Positions 12,056 to 19,905 of a stretch of 64,000 bases of DNA are shown here, in pieces. The notes beneath the pieces were generated by a model, which saw only the letters and a program-made list of their open reading frames with translations, did not search any database and was not told the origin of the DNA. Numbering within the stretch: the stretch's first letter is position 1; each line of letters starts with the position of its first letter. The translations under genes were made by a program, and so were the position numbers. Origin of the DNA: Leucobacter chironomi DSM 19883 (GTDB lineage: Bacteria; Actinomycetota; Actinomycetes; Actinomycetales; Microbacteriaceae); NCBI RefSeq assembly GCF_000421845.1, contig NZ_ATXU01000012.1, forward strand, positions 1-64,000. Direction: 5' to 3'.

Positions 12056-12889
12056 TCAGAACTCCTCGTAGACGGCGGGATCCTGCCCGGCGAGGCGGCC
12101 GTCCGCACGGCCGAGCGCAGTGATCGCGTCGACCTCGGCGCCGCTCAGCTCGATCCCGGCAGCGGCGAGGTTCTCGCGCTGGCGAGCCGGATCCTGCGAC
12201 TTCGGCAGCGGCACCGCCCCGCGGGCCACGTGCCAGGCGAGGATCGCCTGCGTGGGGGTGATGCCGCGGGCCGTCGCGATCTCGACCACGACCCCCTCGA
12301 ACATCAGCGGATCCCGGCCGCGGCCCACAGGGCTCCACGCCTCGGTGATGATGCCGCGCTCGCGGTGGTAGTCGAGCGCGTCGGGCTGCGGGAAGAACGG
12401 GTGCAGCTCGATCTGGTTCACGACCGGCAGCACGCCGGTCTCGCGGTCGAGGCGCTCGATGTGCTCGGGCAGGAAGTTGGAGACGCCGATCTGGCGCACG
12501 AGGCCGCGCTCGCGTGCGGCGATGAGCGCGCGCCACGCCTCGACGTAGAGGCCCGTCACCGGGTTGGGCCAGTGGATCAGGTACAGGTCGATCGCGTCGA
12601 GCCCGGTGCGGTAGACGCTCTCCTCGATGGTGCGCAGCGCGGCGTCGTACTCGTGGTGGCGGCCGGGCAGCTTGCTGGTCACCACGAGCGAGGCCCGATC
12701 CGCCCCGGAATCGCGCGCCGCACGACCGACCGCGCCCTCGTTCTCGTAGCGGAATGCCGAGTCGATCAGGCGGTAGCCGCCGCGCACGGCCTCGGCCACG
12801 GCAGCCGCGCCGGCCGCGCCGTTCAGACGGTACGTGCCGAATCCGATGGCGGGAAGGGTGAATCCGTTGTGGGCGCGCTGCTCGGTCAT
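12056..12889 (-). CDS. Aldo/keto reductase
   Basis: A 277-aa NADPH-dependent oxidoreductase of the AKR5 / 2,5-diketo-D-gluconate reductase type. The catalytic tetrad is visible: Asp43 and Tyr48 ([10 protein letters not shown]), Lys73 (SKLPG) and His106 (LIHWPNP). The C-terminal NADP motif [15 protein letters not shown] is present, with Gln-Asp where many members have a basic pair. The start at 12889 is chosen because family similarity begins there and TAGGCT at 12897-12902 is 7 nt upstream. Its physiological substrate cannot be read from the sequence. It ends 47 bp before rlmN and may be co-transcribed with it. Confidence 0.92.
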   Translation of the reverse strand: MTEQRAHNGFTLPAIGFGTYRLNGAAGAAAVAEAVRGGYRLIDSAFRYENEGAVGRAARDSGADRASLVVTSKLPGRHHEYDAALRTIEESVYRTGLDAIDLYLIHWPNPVTGLYVEAWRALIAARERGLVRQIGVSNFLPEHIERLDRETGVLPVVNQIELHPFFPQPDALDYHRERGIITEAWSPVGRGRDPLMFEGVVVEIATARGITPTQAILAWHVARGAVPLPKSQDPARQRENLAAAGIELSGAEVDAITALGRADGRLAGQDPAVYEEF

Positions 12890-12980
12890 ACCCCTCAGCC
12901 TACGCGGGGCCTGCCGCGGCATCGAGCCCCCCCTCGCCGCGAAGAACACGGGCGGATCACGCCCGCCCTGCGGCGGCGCT

Positions 12981-14084
12981 CTACGCGTCGGTCTCGGACG
13001 ACGCCCGGTACAGCTCCAGCAGGCTGCCGATGCCGCCCGCCGCCCACGCCCGCCGCTGCGCCTCGGCGGCACCGCCGTCGGCGCGCCGCCGCTCCACGAA
13101 GCGCTGCACGTGCTCGAGGTCACCGGCGGCCTCGAGCGAGGGGGCGACGTGCGCGAGCAGTGCGTCGACCACCTCGAAGGCGGGTGCCGGTGCGCCGCTC
13201 GCCGGGTGCACCAGCTCGCTCGCGAGGCCGTTGCGGGCGGCGACCCAGTGCGCGCCGCGCAGCACGTCGCGCTGCGGCTCGGCCAGCGGGGCGCCGGCTT
13301 CGCGCTCGCCCAGCGCCCCCGCCACGAGGGCGCGGAAGATGAGCGCGAAGGCGACCGCGTCACCGCTCTCGAGCTGCGCATCGGCGGTGCGCAGCTCGAT
13401 CGTGGGGAACCGCTCGGAGAGCCGGATCGACCAGTTCACGAGGGCCGTGTCGAGCAGCGCGCCCGCCCGCACCAGCTGCTGCACGACGTCGTCGTAGGCC
13501 GCTGCGTCTGAGAAATGCGGCGGGTAGCCGGAGCTCGGCCACTGCTGCAGCTGCAGGTAGCGCCAGCTCGCGTAGCCGGAGTCGCCGCCGAGCCACAGCG
13601 GCGAGTTGCTGGTGAGGGCCACGAGCACGGGCGACCAGTGGGCGATGCGCGCGAACACCTCGACGCCGGCATCCCGCGACGGCACCTCCACGTGCACATG
13701 GGTACCCGTCGAGTAGTAGCGGTGCACCATGCCGCGCATCGCACGGTCGATGTCACGGTAGCGCTCGTTGTCGGTGACGCGGCCGGGCACGTCGCCGCCG
13801 AGGGGCGGGAGCCCCGTGCCGGCGAGCACGAGCCCCTGCTCGGTCGCGGCCCGCGACGCGGCGACCCGGAACTCGGCGAGCGAGTCGAAGGCCTCAGCCG
13901 CGGCCGTGCAGGGCGGGGTGGCCGTCTCGAGCTGGCTGCGGAAGTACTCGTGCTCGGCCCGCAGGCCGGGCAGCGCCGCGATCATGCCCTCTACACCGTC
14001 GCGGGGCAGACCGGTCTGCGCGTCGAGCAGCAGATACTCCTCTTCCACGCCGAAGCGCGGCGGGGCGGGGGTGTCGACTGGCAT
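12981..14084 (-). CDS. Carboxylate-amine ligase, YbdK/GCS2 family
   Basis: A 367-aa member of the glutamate-cysteine ligase family 2 (YbdK) group. The N-terminal FGVEEEYLLLD is the family signature, and GTHVHVEVPSRD and PTIELRTADAQLES are further conserved blocks with the metal- and ATP-binding residues. In E. coli YbdK shows only weak gamma-glutamylcysteine ligase activity, and actinobacteria use mycothiol rather than glutathione, so the real substrate is open. It follows the aldo/keto reductase on the same strand after 91 bp. Confidence 0.9.
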   Translation of the reverse strand: MPVDTPAPPRFGVEEEYLLLDAQTGLPRDGVEGMIAALPGLRAEHEYFRSQLETATPPCTAAAEAFDSLAEFRVAASRAATEQGLVLAGTGLPPLGGDVPGRVTDNERYRDIDRAMRGMVHRYYSTGTHVHVEVPSRDAGVEVFARIAHWSPVLVALTSNSPLWLGGDSGYASWRYLQLQQWPSSGYPPHFSDAAAYDDVVQQLVRAGALLDTALVNWSIRLSERFPTIELRTADAQLESGDAVAFALIFRALVAGALGEREAGAPLAEPQRDVLRGAHWVAARNGLASELVHPASGAPAPAFEVVDALLAHVAPSLEAAGDLEHVQRFVERRRADGGAAEAQRRAWAAGGIGSLLELYRASSETDA

Positions 14085-14263
14085 CTCAGCACCGTCCGTT
14101 CGAGGTGGGGTTGCGGCGGGGCGGGATCGCCGTCACCGGTCGCGTCATGCTACACCGCGCGGGTCGCGCACGTCACTCGCAGCCGCGGGCCGGGCGGCAC
14201 CCGGGCTGCGCAGCGGATCCGCCACGGCGCTCTCCCACGCGATCGAGCGCACGTCGAGACCGA

Positions 14264-16069
14264 TCACCCTTCGGCCCGGGCGCCTGATCCGGCGGCGGAT
14301 CCGGATCCGCCGCCCGTGCCGTGCCCGGTTCCGGCGTCGGCCCCGAACAGCCCTTGCCCGTACTTCTGCAACATGGCGTAAGCATCGGCGAAGGTGCGGG
14401 GCGGGTTCGCGCGTTCGCTCTCCGTGCCGTAGCGGGAGATGAGCAGCCCGAGCAAGCCCTTCGCGGGTGGGCTCAGCGGCCGGTCGGGCTCGGCATCGGC
14501 GGGGTGCGGGCCGCCCTCCGGGTTCGGCGGCACGAAGGCGGGCGAGGGCTGCGGCCAGTCGGCCACGTGCCGGGGCACCTTGCGGTTGAACGATCCTGCG
14601 ATCGAGGGCGCACCCGCGTCGCGCTCGGTGAGGGGTTCGAGCCCGAAACGGTCGCAGAGCGTCGCCGAGAGGGAACCGTGGTGCATGACGCCGGTGAACA
14701 CGCTGCCCCGCTCGACATGAGCCGATACGAGCACCGCCGGCACCCGGCAGCCGAGCCTGTCGAAGGTGAAGCCCATCTCGCCGGCGCCCTCGAGCGGCGG
14801 CTTCGCGGCGGGCGGCACGACGTGATCGTAGGTGCCGCCGTGCTCATCGAAGGTGAAGAGCAGAGCGGTGTTGAGATAGTTCGATCCGGTGGCAGACATC
14901 GAGGTGCGGATCGCGGTGTAGACGCGGTGCACCAGGGCGTCGCCGGCGCGCACATCGGAGAGTGCGCCGTTGTACACGTTCTCGCCGTCGACCGGGCTCT
15001 CGCGCGCCACCCCCACCGGCGGGTGGAAGTCGTTGTGATTGAACACCATGCGCGGCTCGATGAACGCGTAGTCGGGCAGCTCGCCGTTCTTCGCGTCGGC
15101 CTCGAACCGCTCCATGCTGGCGAAGCGATCCGTCTTCCAGAAGCGTTCGAGCACGGGGGCGTGGATCATGCCGGTGAACGACACGAGCTGCAGCTCGTCG
15201 AAGTAGATGCGCCAGCTCAGCCCGGCCTCTTCGAGCCTGTTGAACACGGTGGGTGTCGGGGCCGCGTTCAGCCATTTGTCGTAGTCGCCGTTCAGCGAGT
15301 TCGTGACGTAGCCGTGAGAGGTCGAGGCGTGGAAGAAGCTGCGGTTGCAGAAGGTCTGGCTCGGCACCGCGCAGAACCAGTGGTCGTAGACGCCGAACTC
15401 GCGCGCCAGGGCGGAGGTGACCGGCAGCATCTCGGGACTGAACGACCCCATGATCTGGTCGCGCTCCGCCGTGGACGGCTTGCGGCCGGTGCGCCCCTCG
15501 AAGTCGGTCTCGTAGTCGAGCACGAAACCGGTCATCGTGGCCCGCTGCCCGGGCTCCGGCGCGTTGTAGGGCTCGCGCATCTCGGCGACCTCTTTGCCCC
15601 GGTTGTGGTCGTCGAGGGATCCGAAGAGCTGGGTGTTGACGTGCGGGTACTCTTCGCCGGGGTCGGGGTCGGGCTGGCGCATGATGCGGTCGGTGGGACC
15701 CGAGTAGACGTGGGCCGGCACGACGGTGCCGTCGGAGGCGCGGTTCGAGTGGTCTCCGAAGGCCAGCCCCTCGAACGAGGCGCCTTCGGGCAGCGTGTCG
15801 GGCGTGTAGAGGTGCCCGAGCAGGTTGTCGAAGGACCGGTTCTCCCCCATGAGCACCACGAGGTGGTCGAAGCCGGGCGTCTTACGGGCCTTCGGCGCGG
15901 CGAACTCCTCCGGGATGTAGGGCTGGCCGACCTGGCCGTCGAGGCCGCGCACGATCGCGGCGCCGCCGATCCCGGCCGCCGCGCCCGCGGCGATGAGGCC
16001 GCCGCCCCGCAGTATCGATCTGCGGCTCGTGCCGCGCGGGGTGCGCTCCGGCTGTTCGTCGCTGCTCAT
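14264..16069 (-). CDS. Tat-exported phospholipase C / acid phosphatase family phosphoesterase
   Basis: A 601-aa exported phosphoesterase (PF04185). The N-terminus has a Tat signal: SRRSILRGGG around Arg16-Arg17, then an Ala/Gly-rich hydrophobic stretch. Family motifs are GENRSFDNLLGHL, NHNDFHPP and FTFDEHGGTYDHVVPP, which carry the metal-binding Glu, Asn, Asp and His residues. The C-terminal ~40 residues are Gly/Ser-rich, apparently disordered, and contain a palindromic GGATCCGGATCC coding stretch. The start at 16069 follows GGAAG. It lies 14 bp after the FAH gene, so it is probably the last gene of the leuB-ilvE-FAH transcript. A role in phosphate scavenging is likely from the family. Confidence 0.9.
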   Translation of the reverse strand: MSSDEQPERTPRGTSRRSILRGGGLIAAGAAAGIGGAAIVRGLDGQVGQPYIPEEFAAPKARKTPGFDHLVVLMGENRSFDNLLGHLYTPDTLPEGASFEGLAFGDHSNRASDGTVVPAHVYSGPTDRIMRQPDPDPGEEYPHVNTQLFGSLDDHNRGKEVAEMREPYNAPEPGQRATMTGFVLDYETDFEGRTGRKPSTAERDQIMGSFSPEMLPVTSALAREFGVYDHWFCAVPSQTFCNRSFFHASTSHGYVTNSLNGDYDKWLNAAPTPTVFNRLEEAGLSWRIYFDELQLVSFTGMIHAPVLERFWKTDRFASMERFEADAKNGELPDYAFIEPRMVFNHNDFHPPVGVARESPVDGENVYNGALSDVRAGDALVHRVYTAIRTSMSATGSNYLNTALLFTFDEHGGTYDHVVPPAAKPPLEGAGEMGFTFDRLGCRVPAVLVSAHVERGSVFTGVMHHGSLSATLCDRFGLEPLTERDAGAPSIAGSFNRKVPRHVADWPQPSPAFVPPNPEGGPHPADAEPDRPLSPPAKGLLGLLISRYGTESERANPPRTFADAYAMLQKYGQGLFGADAGTGHGTGGGSGSAAGSGARAEG

Positions 16070-16083
16070 GCGGGTGCTTCCGG

Positions 16084-16872
16084 TCACACGACGGTGTTGC
16101 GCAGGATCCCGATGCCGTCGATCTCCACCTCGACGGTGTCGCCGGCTTCGAGACGGCCGACGCCCGCGGGGGTGCCGGTGAGGATCACGTCGCCGGGGAG
16201 CAGTGTGAAGGCCTGGGAGGCGTGCGCGACGATTCGGGCGAGGGAGAAGATGAGCTGGGAGGTGCGTCCGTCCTGACGCACCTCGCCGTTCACGCGGGTC
16301 ACCACGCGGGCGTCGGCGAGATCGGGGTCGGTCTCGATGACGGGACCGAGCGGGCAGAAGGTGTCGAAGCCCTTGCCGCGCGTCCACTGCCCGTCCTTGA
16401 TCTGCAGATCGCGGGCGGTCACGTCGTTGGCGCAGGTGAAGCCGAACACGTAGCTGAGGGCGTCGGCCTCGGGCACGTTCTTCGCCATCGCGCCGATCAC
16501 CATCGCGAGCTCGCCCTCGTGCTCGACGCGGTCGGAGATCTCGGGGCGCACGATGCGGTCGCCGGGGCCGATCACGGAGGTGTTGGGCTTCAGGAAGAGC
16601 AGCGGCTCCTCCGGGGTGTCGCCCCCGGTCTCCGAGCGCATCTCCTCGACGTGGTCGGCGTAGTTCTTGCCCAAGCACACCACCTTCGAGCGCGGGATCA
16701 CGGGGGCGAGCAGCCGCACCGCGTCGAGGCGCAGCCGGCGCCCGGTGGTGTCGAAGCCGGCGACCAGCGGATCCGCCGAGAGTTCGACGACCTCGATGCC
16801 GCTGCCGTCCTCGGCCTCATCGAGGATCCCGTAGGAGATCTCTCCTGCTGCTTCGAAGCGTACGACCTTCAT
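16084..16872 (-). CDS. Fumarylacetoacetate hydrolase family protein
   Basis: A 262-aa FAH-superfamily enzyme. The C-terminal FAH domain starts near residue 65 and carries the metal ligands in [10 protein letters not shown] (Glu pair) and [13 protein letters not shown] (Asp); the C-terminus [11 protein letters not shown] is typical. Members act as acylpyruvases, oxaloacetate decarboxylases or isomerases of aromatic-degradation intermediates, and the exact reaction cannot be assigned. In several actinobacteria this gene stands beside leuB and gltX; here it follows ilvE by 65 bp. Confidence 0.9.
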   Translation of the reverse strand: MKVVRFEAAGEISYGILDEAEDGSGIEVVELSADPLVAGFDTTGRRLRLDAVRLLAPVIPRSKVVCLGKNYADHVEEMRSETGGDTPEEPLLFLKPNTSVIGPGDRIVRPEISDRVEHEGELAMVIGAMAKNVPEADALSYVFGFTCANDVTARDLQIKDGQWTRGKGFDTFCPLGPVIETDPDLADARVVTRVNGEVRQDGRTSQLIFSLARIVAHASQAFTLLPGDVILTGTPAGVGRLEAGDTVEVEIDGIGILRNTVV

Positions 16873-16937
16873 GTGCCCTTCCTCGTGGCTCGTGTGCCGG
16901 CCGGGGAGCCGATGCGGGGCGGGACGCCCCGCATCGC

Positions 16938-18038
16938 TCACTCCCCCGCAGCGATGATGCGGTCGACCCAGCCGAAGCGATCCTCGACCGTGCCGAACTG
17001 GATGCCGGTGAGCTCTTCGCGCAGCGACATGGTGACCTCGCCGGGGGCGCTGTCGCCGAAGTCGACGAGCGTGCCGTCTTCGCCCTTCAGCTGCCCGATC
17101 GGGGTGATCACGGCGGCGGTGCCGCACGCGAAGGCCTCGGTGATCGAGCCATCGGCGGCGCCGTCGCGCCACTCGCGCACGGTGACCTTGCGCTCTTCGA
17201 CGGTGAGACCGCGATCCTGAGCGAGACGGATCAGGCTCTTGCGCGTGATGCCGTCGAGGATGTTGCCGTTGAGCTCCGGGGTGATGAGCTTGCCATCGCG
17301 ATGCACGAGGAACAGGTTCATGCCGCCGAGCTCGTCGATGGTGTCGTCGGTGGCCGAGTCGGTGAAGAGCACCTGGGCGCAGCCGTGCTGTGCGGCGATG
17401 CGGGTGGGCAGCAGCGAGGAGGCGTAGTTGCCGCCGCACTTCGCCGCCCCGGTGCCGCCGCGACCGGCGCGGGCGAGGTTGCTGGAGAGCCAGATCGAGA
17501 CGGGCTGCACGCCGCCCGTGAAGTAGGCGCCGGCGGGGCTCGCGATCACCAGGAAGCGGGCGCGCTCGGCGGCGCGCACGCCGAGGAAGCTCTCGTCGGC
17601 GATCATGAAGGGGCGCAGGTAGAGGCTCTGGTCGCTGCCGCTGGGCACCCAGTCGGCGTCGACGGTGACGAGCTCGTGAACCGCCTGCACGAACAGTTCG
17701 ACCGGCAGCTGGGGCAGTGCGAGGCGCTCGGCGCTCTCGTTGAGGCGTCGCGCGTTCTCCTCGGGCCGGAAGGCGACGATGTCGCCGTTGGGGTGGCGGT
17801 AGGCCTTCAGCCCCTCGAAGATCTCCTGGCCGTAGTGCAGCACCGAAGAGGCGGGATCCATGGGGATCGGCCCGTAGGGCAGCACCTCGGCGTCGTGCCA
17901 GCCGCGCTCGCGATCCCACACGATCGAGATCATGTGGTCGGTGAAGCGCTTGCCGAAGCCGGGGTCGACGAGCGCGGCTTCGCGCTCGTCATCGGAGAGC
18001 CTGGTTGCCGGGGTGCGGGTGAAGGTGAGCTCGGTCAT
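16938..18038 (-). CDS. ilvE: Branched-chain amino acid aminotransferase
   Basis: A 366-aa class IV PLP aminotransferase catalysing the last step of Leu, Ile and Val synthesis. The Schiff-base lysine is Lys200 in [12 protein letters not shown], and the class IV signature [17 protein letters not shown] follows near residue 310. [14 protein letters not shown] near 67-80 is the substrate-binding block. It lies 64 bp downstream of leuB on the same strand, which makes a small branched-chain pathway operon. No leader peptide or attenuator was seen in front of it. Confidence 0.97.
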   Translation of the reverse strand: MTELTFTRTPATRLSDDEREAALVDPGFGKRFTDHMISIVWDRERGWHDAEVLPYGPIPMDPASSVLHYGQEIFEGLKAYRHPNGDIVAFRPEENARRLNESAERLALPQLPVELFVQAVHELVTVDADWVPSGSDQSLYLRPFMIADESFLGVRAAERARFLVIASPAGAYFTGGVQPVSIWLSSNLARAGRGGTGAAKCGGNYASSLLPTRIAAQHGCAQVLFTDSATDDTIDELGGMNLFLVHRDGKLITPELNGNILDGITRKSLIRLAQDRGLTVEERKVTVREWRDGAADGSITEAFACGTAAVITPIGQLKGEDGTLVDFGDSAPGEVTMSLREELTGIQFGTVEDRFGWVDRIIAAGE

Positions 18039-18102
18039 GGACTTGCTTTCTGTCGCCCGAACGGGCGGCCGTGTGAGGAGTTCGGGAGAGGCCCGGGCCG
18101 GG

Positions 18103-19161
18103 TCAGCGAGCCGCGATCAGGTCGACGATCGCGCTTCCCACCTCGGTGGTGGAGCGAGCCGACGCGCCGCGGGTGGCGAGGTCGGCGCGCACGGCGTCGC
18201 GGACGCGGTCGCCCTCGGCGGTGAGGCCCAGGTGGTCGAGCATGAGAGCCGCGGACAGGATCGCCGCGGTCGGATCCGCCTTCTGCTGCCCCGCGATGTC
18301 GGGCGCAGAACCGTGGACGGGTTCGAACATGCTCGGGAACGTGCCGTCGGGATTGATGTTGCCGCTGGCTGCGAGCCCGATGCCGCCGCCGATGGCGCCG
18401 GCCAGGTCTGTGAGGATGTCACCGAACAGGTTATCAGTGACGATCACGTCGAAGCGCGACGGATCTTGCACCATGAAGATGGTGGCGGCGTCGACGTGCA
18501 TGTAGTCGACGGCGATGTCGGGGTGCTCGGCGGCGACGGCCTGCACCGTGCGCTGCCAGGTGGCGCCGGCGTGCACGAGCACGTTGGTCTTGTGCACCCA
18601 GGTGAGCTTCTTGCGGGGGCGCTGGCTCGCGACCTCGAAGGCGTAGCGCACCACGCGCTCGATGCCGAAGGCGGTGTTGACGGAGACCTCGGTGGCGACC
18701 TCGGCGGGGGTGCCGGCGCGCAGGCGCCCACCGTTGCCCGCGTAGGGCCCCTCGGTGCCCTCGCGCACGACGACGAAGTCGACGTCGCCCGGGTTGGCGA
18801 GGGTGGACTCGACGCCCGGGAAGAGGGTGCAGGGGCGAACATTCGCGTAGTGGTCGAAGTCGAAGCGCAGCTTGAGCAGCAGGCCGCGCTCGATGTTGGC
18901 GTCTGCCAGGCGGGGGTCGCCGGGCACGCCCCCGACCGCGCCGAAGAGGATCGCGTCGTGCTGCGCGATCTCGGCCTGCTCGGCTTCGGGCAGGGTCTCG
19001 CCCGTCGCGAGGAACCGCTCGGCGCCCAGCTTGAACTCCGTGCGGTCAAGCACCACGTCGCCGCCGATGAGCACCGCGTCGAGCACACGATTCGCCTGCT
19101 CGATCACTTCCGGTCCGATGCCGTCGCCCGGAAGGACGGCGAGCTTGATGGTGCGGGTCAC
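18103..19161 (-). CDS. leuB: 3-isopropylmalate dehydrogenase
   Basis: A 352-aa NAD-dependent oxidative decarboxylase of the leucine pathway. [10 protein letters not shown] is at the N-terminus, the signature around [11 protein letters not shown] holds the metal-binding aspartates, and [13 protein letters not shown] is the nucleotide-binding end. The GTG start at 19161 is preceded by GAGGAG with good spacing. It is the first gene of the leuB-ilvE-FAH-phosphoesterase string. Upstream lies a repeat-filled gap of about 500 bp with no clear -10/-35 pair near the start. Confidence 0.97.
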   Translation of the reverse strand: MTRTIKLAVLPGDGIGPEVIEQANRVLDAVLIGGDVVLDRTEFKLGAERFLATGETLPEAEQAEIAQHDAILFGAVGGVPGDPRLADANIERGLLLKLRFDFDHYANVRPCTLFPGVESTLANPGDVDFVVVREGTEGPYAGNGGRLRAGTPAEVATEVSVNTAFGIERVVRYAFEVASQRPRKKLTWVHKTNVLVHAGATWQRTVQAVAAEHPDIAVDYMHVDAATIFMVQDPSRFDVIVTDNLFGDILTDLAGAIGGGIGLAASGNINPDGTFPSMFEPVHGSAPDIAGQQKADPTAAILSAALMLDHLGLTAEGDRVRDAVRADLATRGASARSTTEVGSAIVDLIAAR

Positions 19162-19286
19162 TGAACGCTCCTCTTCGTACCTGAACAGAACATGATCAGC
19201 TTACTGGGCACCTCGGACATTCCCGCTCACCGCCGGTTCCCGGCACGAGACCAGCCGCTCCCGCTCCCCTTCCCCCCGCTTCCATT

Positions 19287-19400
19287 CCCCTTCCACGCCG
19301 AACCCCTTCCCCTTCTCCCACCCACTCCCCTTCCACGCCGAACCCCTTCCCCTTCTCCCACCCACTCCCCTTCCACGCCGAACCCCTCCACGCCGAACCC
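19287..19400. repeat. C-rich tandem repeat, ~2.9 copies of 40 bp
   Basis: A 40-bp unit (built from CCCCTTCCACGCCGAACCCC and TTCCCCTTCTCCCACCCACT) occurs at 19287-19326 and 19327-19366 and partly at 19367-19400. The plus strand is almost pure pyrimidine here, with runs of four or five C. It begins about 125 bp upstream of leuB and ends 18 bp before palindrome B. No coding potential is apparent. Confidence 0.92.
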
Positions 19401-19418
19401 CCCTCCAAAATGCCTCCA

Positions 19419-19493
19419 CTCAAGGCGGAGATCGCAGCTCAGGCGGAGGTTCTCGGAGAATACCTCCGTCTGAGCTGCGATCTCCGCCTTGAG
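19419..19493. repeat. Long palindrome B (32-bp arms)
   Basis: Arms 19419-19450 and 19462-19493 are reverse complements over 32 bp with a single mismatch that would be a G-U pair in RNA; the 11-nt loop itself can add four more pairs (TCTC / GAGA). Like palindrome A, each arm contains a word repeated at an 18-bp period (AGGCGGAG). It is isolated between the tRNA-Glu terminator and leuB and is flanked by C-rich repeats on the left and G-rich repeats on the right. Confidence 0.95.
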
Positions 19494-19504
19494 CGGCGGC
19501 GCAG

Positions 19505-19613
19505 GGTCGGGGCAGGGTCGGGGCTGCGGAGGAAGGGGGCGCGGGGGCAGGGGGGCAGGGGGAGCAGGGGGGGCAGGGGGGCAGGGGGGCAGGGGGGGCA
19601 CGGGGGCACGGTC
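19505..19613 (+). repeat. G-rich tract with quadruplex potential
   Basis: The plus strand has more than ten runs of three to seven G separated by one to three bases, mainly GGGGGGCA repeats between about 19534 and 19606. This satisfies any usual G-quadruplex pattern many times over. It is downstream of tRNA-Glu on the template side and directly right of palindrome B. It has no coding potential. Confidence 0.85.
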
Positions 19614-19630
19614 GAGCGGGCGCGAAAACG

Positions 19631-19662
19631 CAGAAAGCCTCACCCGAAGGTGAGGCTTTCTG
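19631..19662 (-). terminator. Intrinsic terminator of tRNA-Glu
   Basis: A 14-bp perfect stem (19631-19644 with 19649-19662) is closed by a TTCG tetraloop on the minus strand, with C and G flanking the loop, an especially stable form. It starts 6 nt after the tRNA 3' end and is followed by CGTTTTCGCG, a short T tract. This is a convincing terminator for the tRNA transcript. Confidence 0.9.
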
Positions 19663-19668
19663 ATCCGG

Positions 19669-19741
19669 TGACCCCAGCGGGATTCGAACCCGCGTTACCG
19701 CCGTGAGAGGGCGGCGTACTAGGCCGCTATACGATGGGGCC
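19669..19741 (-). tRNA. tRNA-Glu (anticodon CUC)
   Basis: A 73-nt tRNA on the minus strand. The acceptor stem GGCCCCA / TGGGGTC contains one G-U pair, the anticodon stem CCGCC / GGCGG holds the loop CTCTCAC with anticodon CTC (decodes GAG), and the T arm is GCGGG-TTCGAAT-CCCGC. The discriminator base is A; CCA is not encoded. It has its own promoter (19794-19823) and terminator (19631-19662), so it is a single-gene transcript. Confidence 0.97.
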
Positions 19742-19793
19742 GGACGCTGTCACAGCTCTTCGGGGCTTCCCCCGCCGCGCTGGCAACTCATAT

Positions 19794-19823
19794 ATCTTGG
19801 CACACCTCCGCAACACTCGGCAA
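19794..19823 (-). promoter_or_regulatory. tRNA-Glu promoter
   Basis: On the minus strand TTGCCG (19818-19823) and CAAGAT (19794-19799) are 18 bp apart; AAGATA one base on is an alternative -10. The predicted start is about 45 nt upstream of the tRNA. The shared stable-RNA element lies 12 bp upstream of the -35 box. Confidence 0.55.
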
Positions 19824-19835
19824 ATCGGGCCGCGT

Positions 19836-19867
19836 ATCCCGGGTGTGTCCCGCATGATTCCGCGGAT
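19836..19867 (-). promoter_or_regulatory. Stable-RNA promoter upstream element, copy 2
   Basis: On the minus strand this 32-bp site has TCCGCGGAATCATGCGG, then 6 nt, then CCCGGGAT. Compared with the copy at 2318-2350 it differs only by one deleted base and one substitution within the spacer. The distance to the -35 box is 12 bp here and 11 bp there. The position is therefore kept relative to the promoter, not to the RNA gene. Confidence 0.6.
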
Positions 19868-19905
19868 CGCGGGCCTGCCGAGCGTGCCGCCCGGCATCGC
19901 CGCGC

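Noticed and set aside
7852..14312. Palindromes of the GGCGGATCCGGATCCGCC type inside the MFS and phosphoesterase genes
   Set aside because: They encode Gly-Ser linkers. My rough estimate for GGATCC in 64 kb at this base composition is about 20, close to what is seen, so no excess is claimed.
19287..19400. 40-bp tandem repeats as a CRISPR array
   Set aside because: Units are contiguous with no spacers and no cas genes are near.
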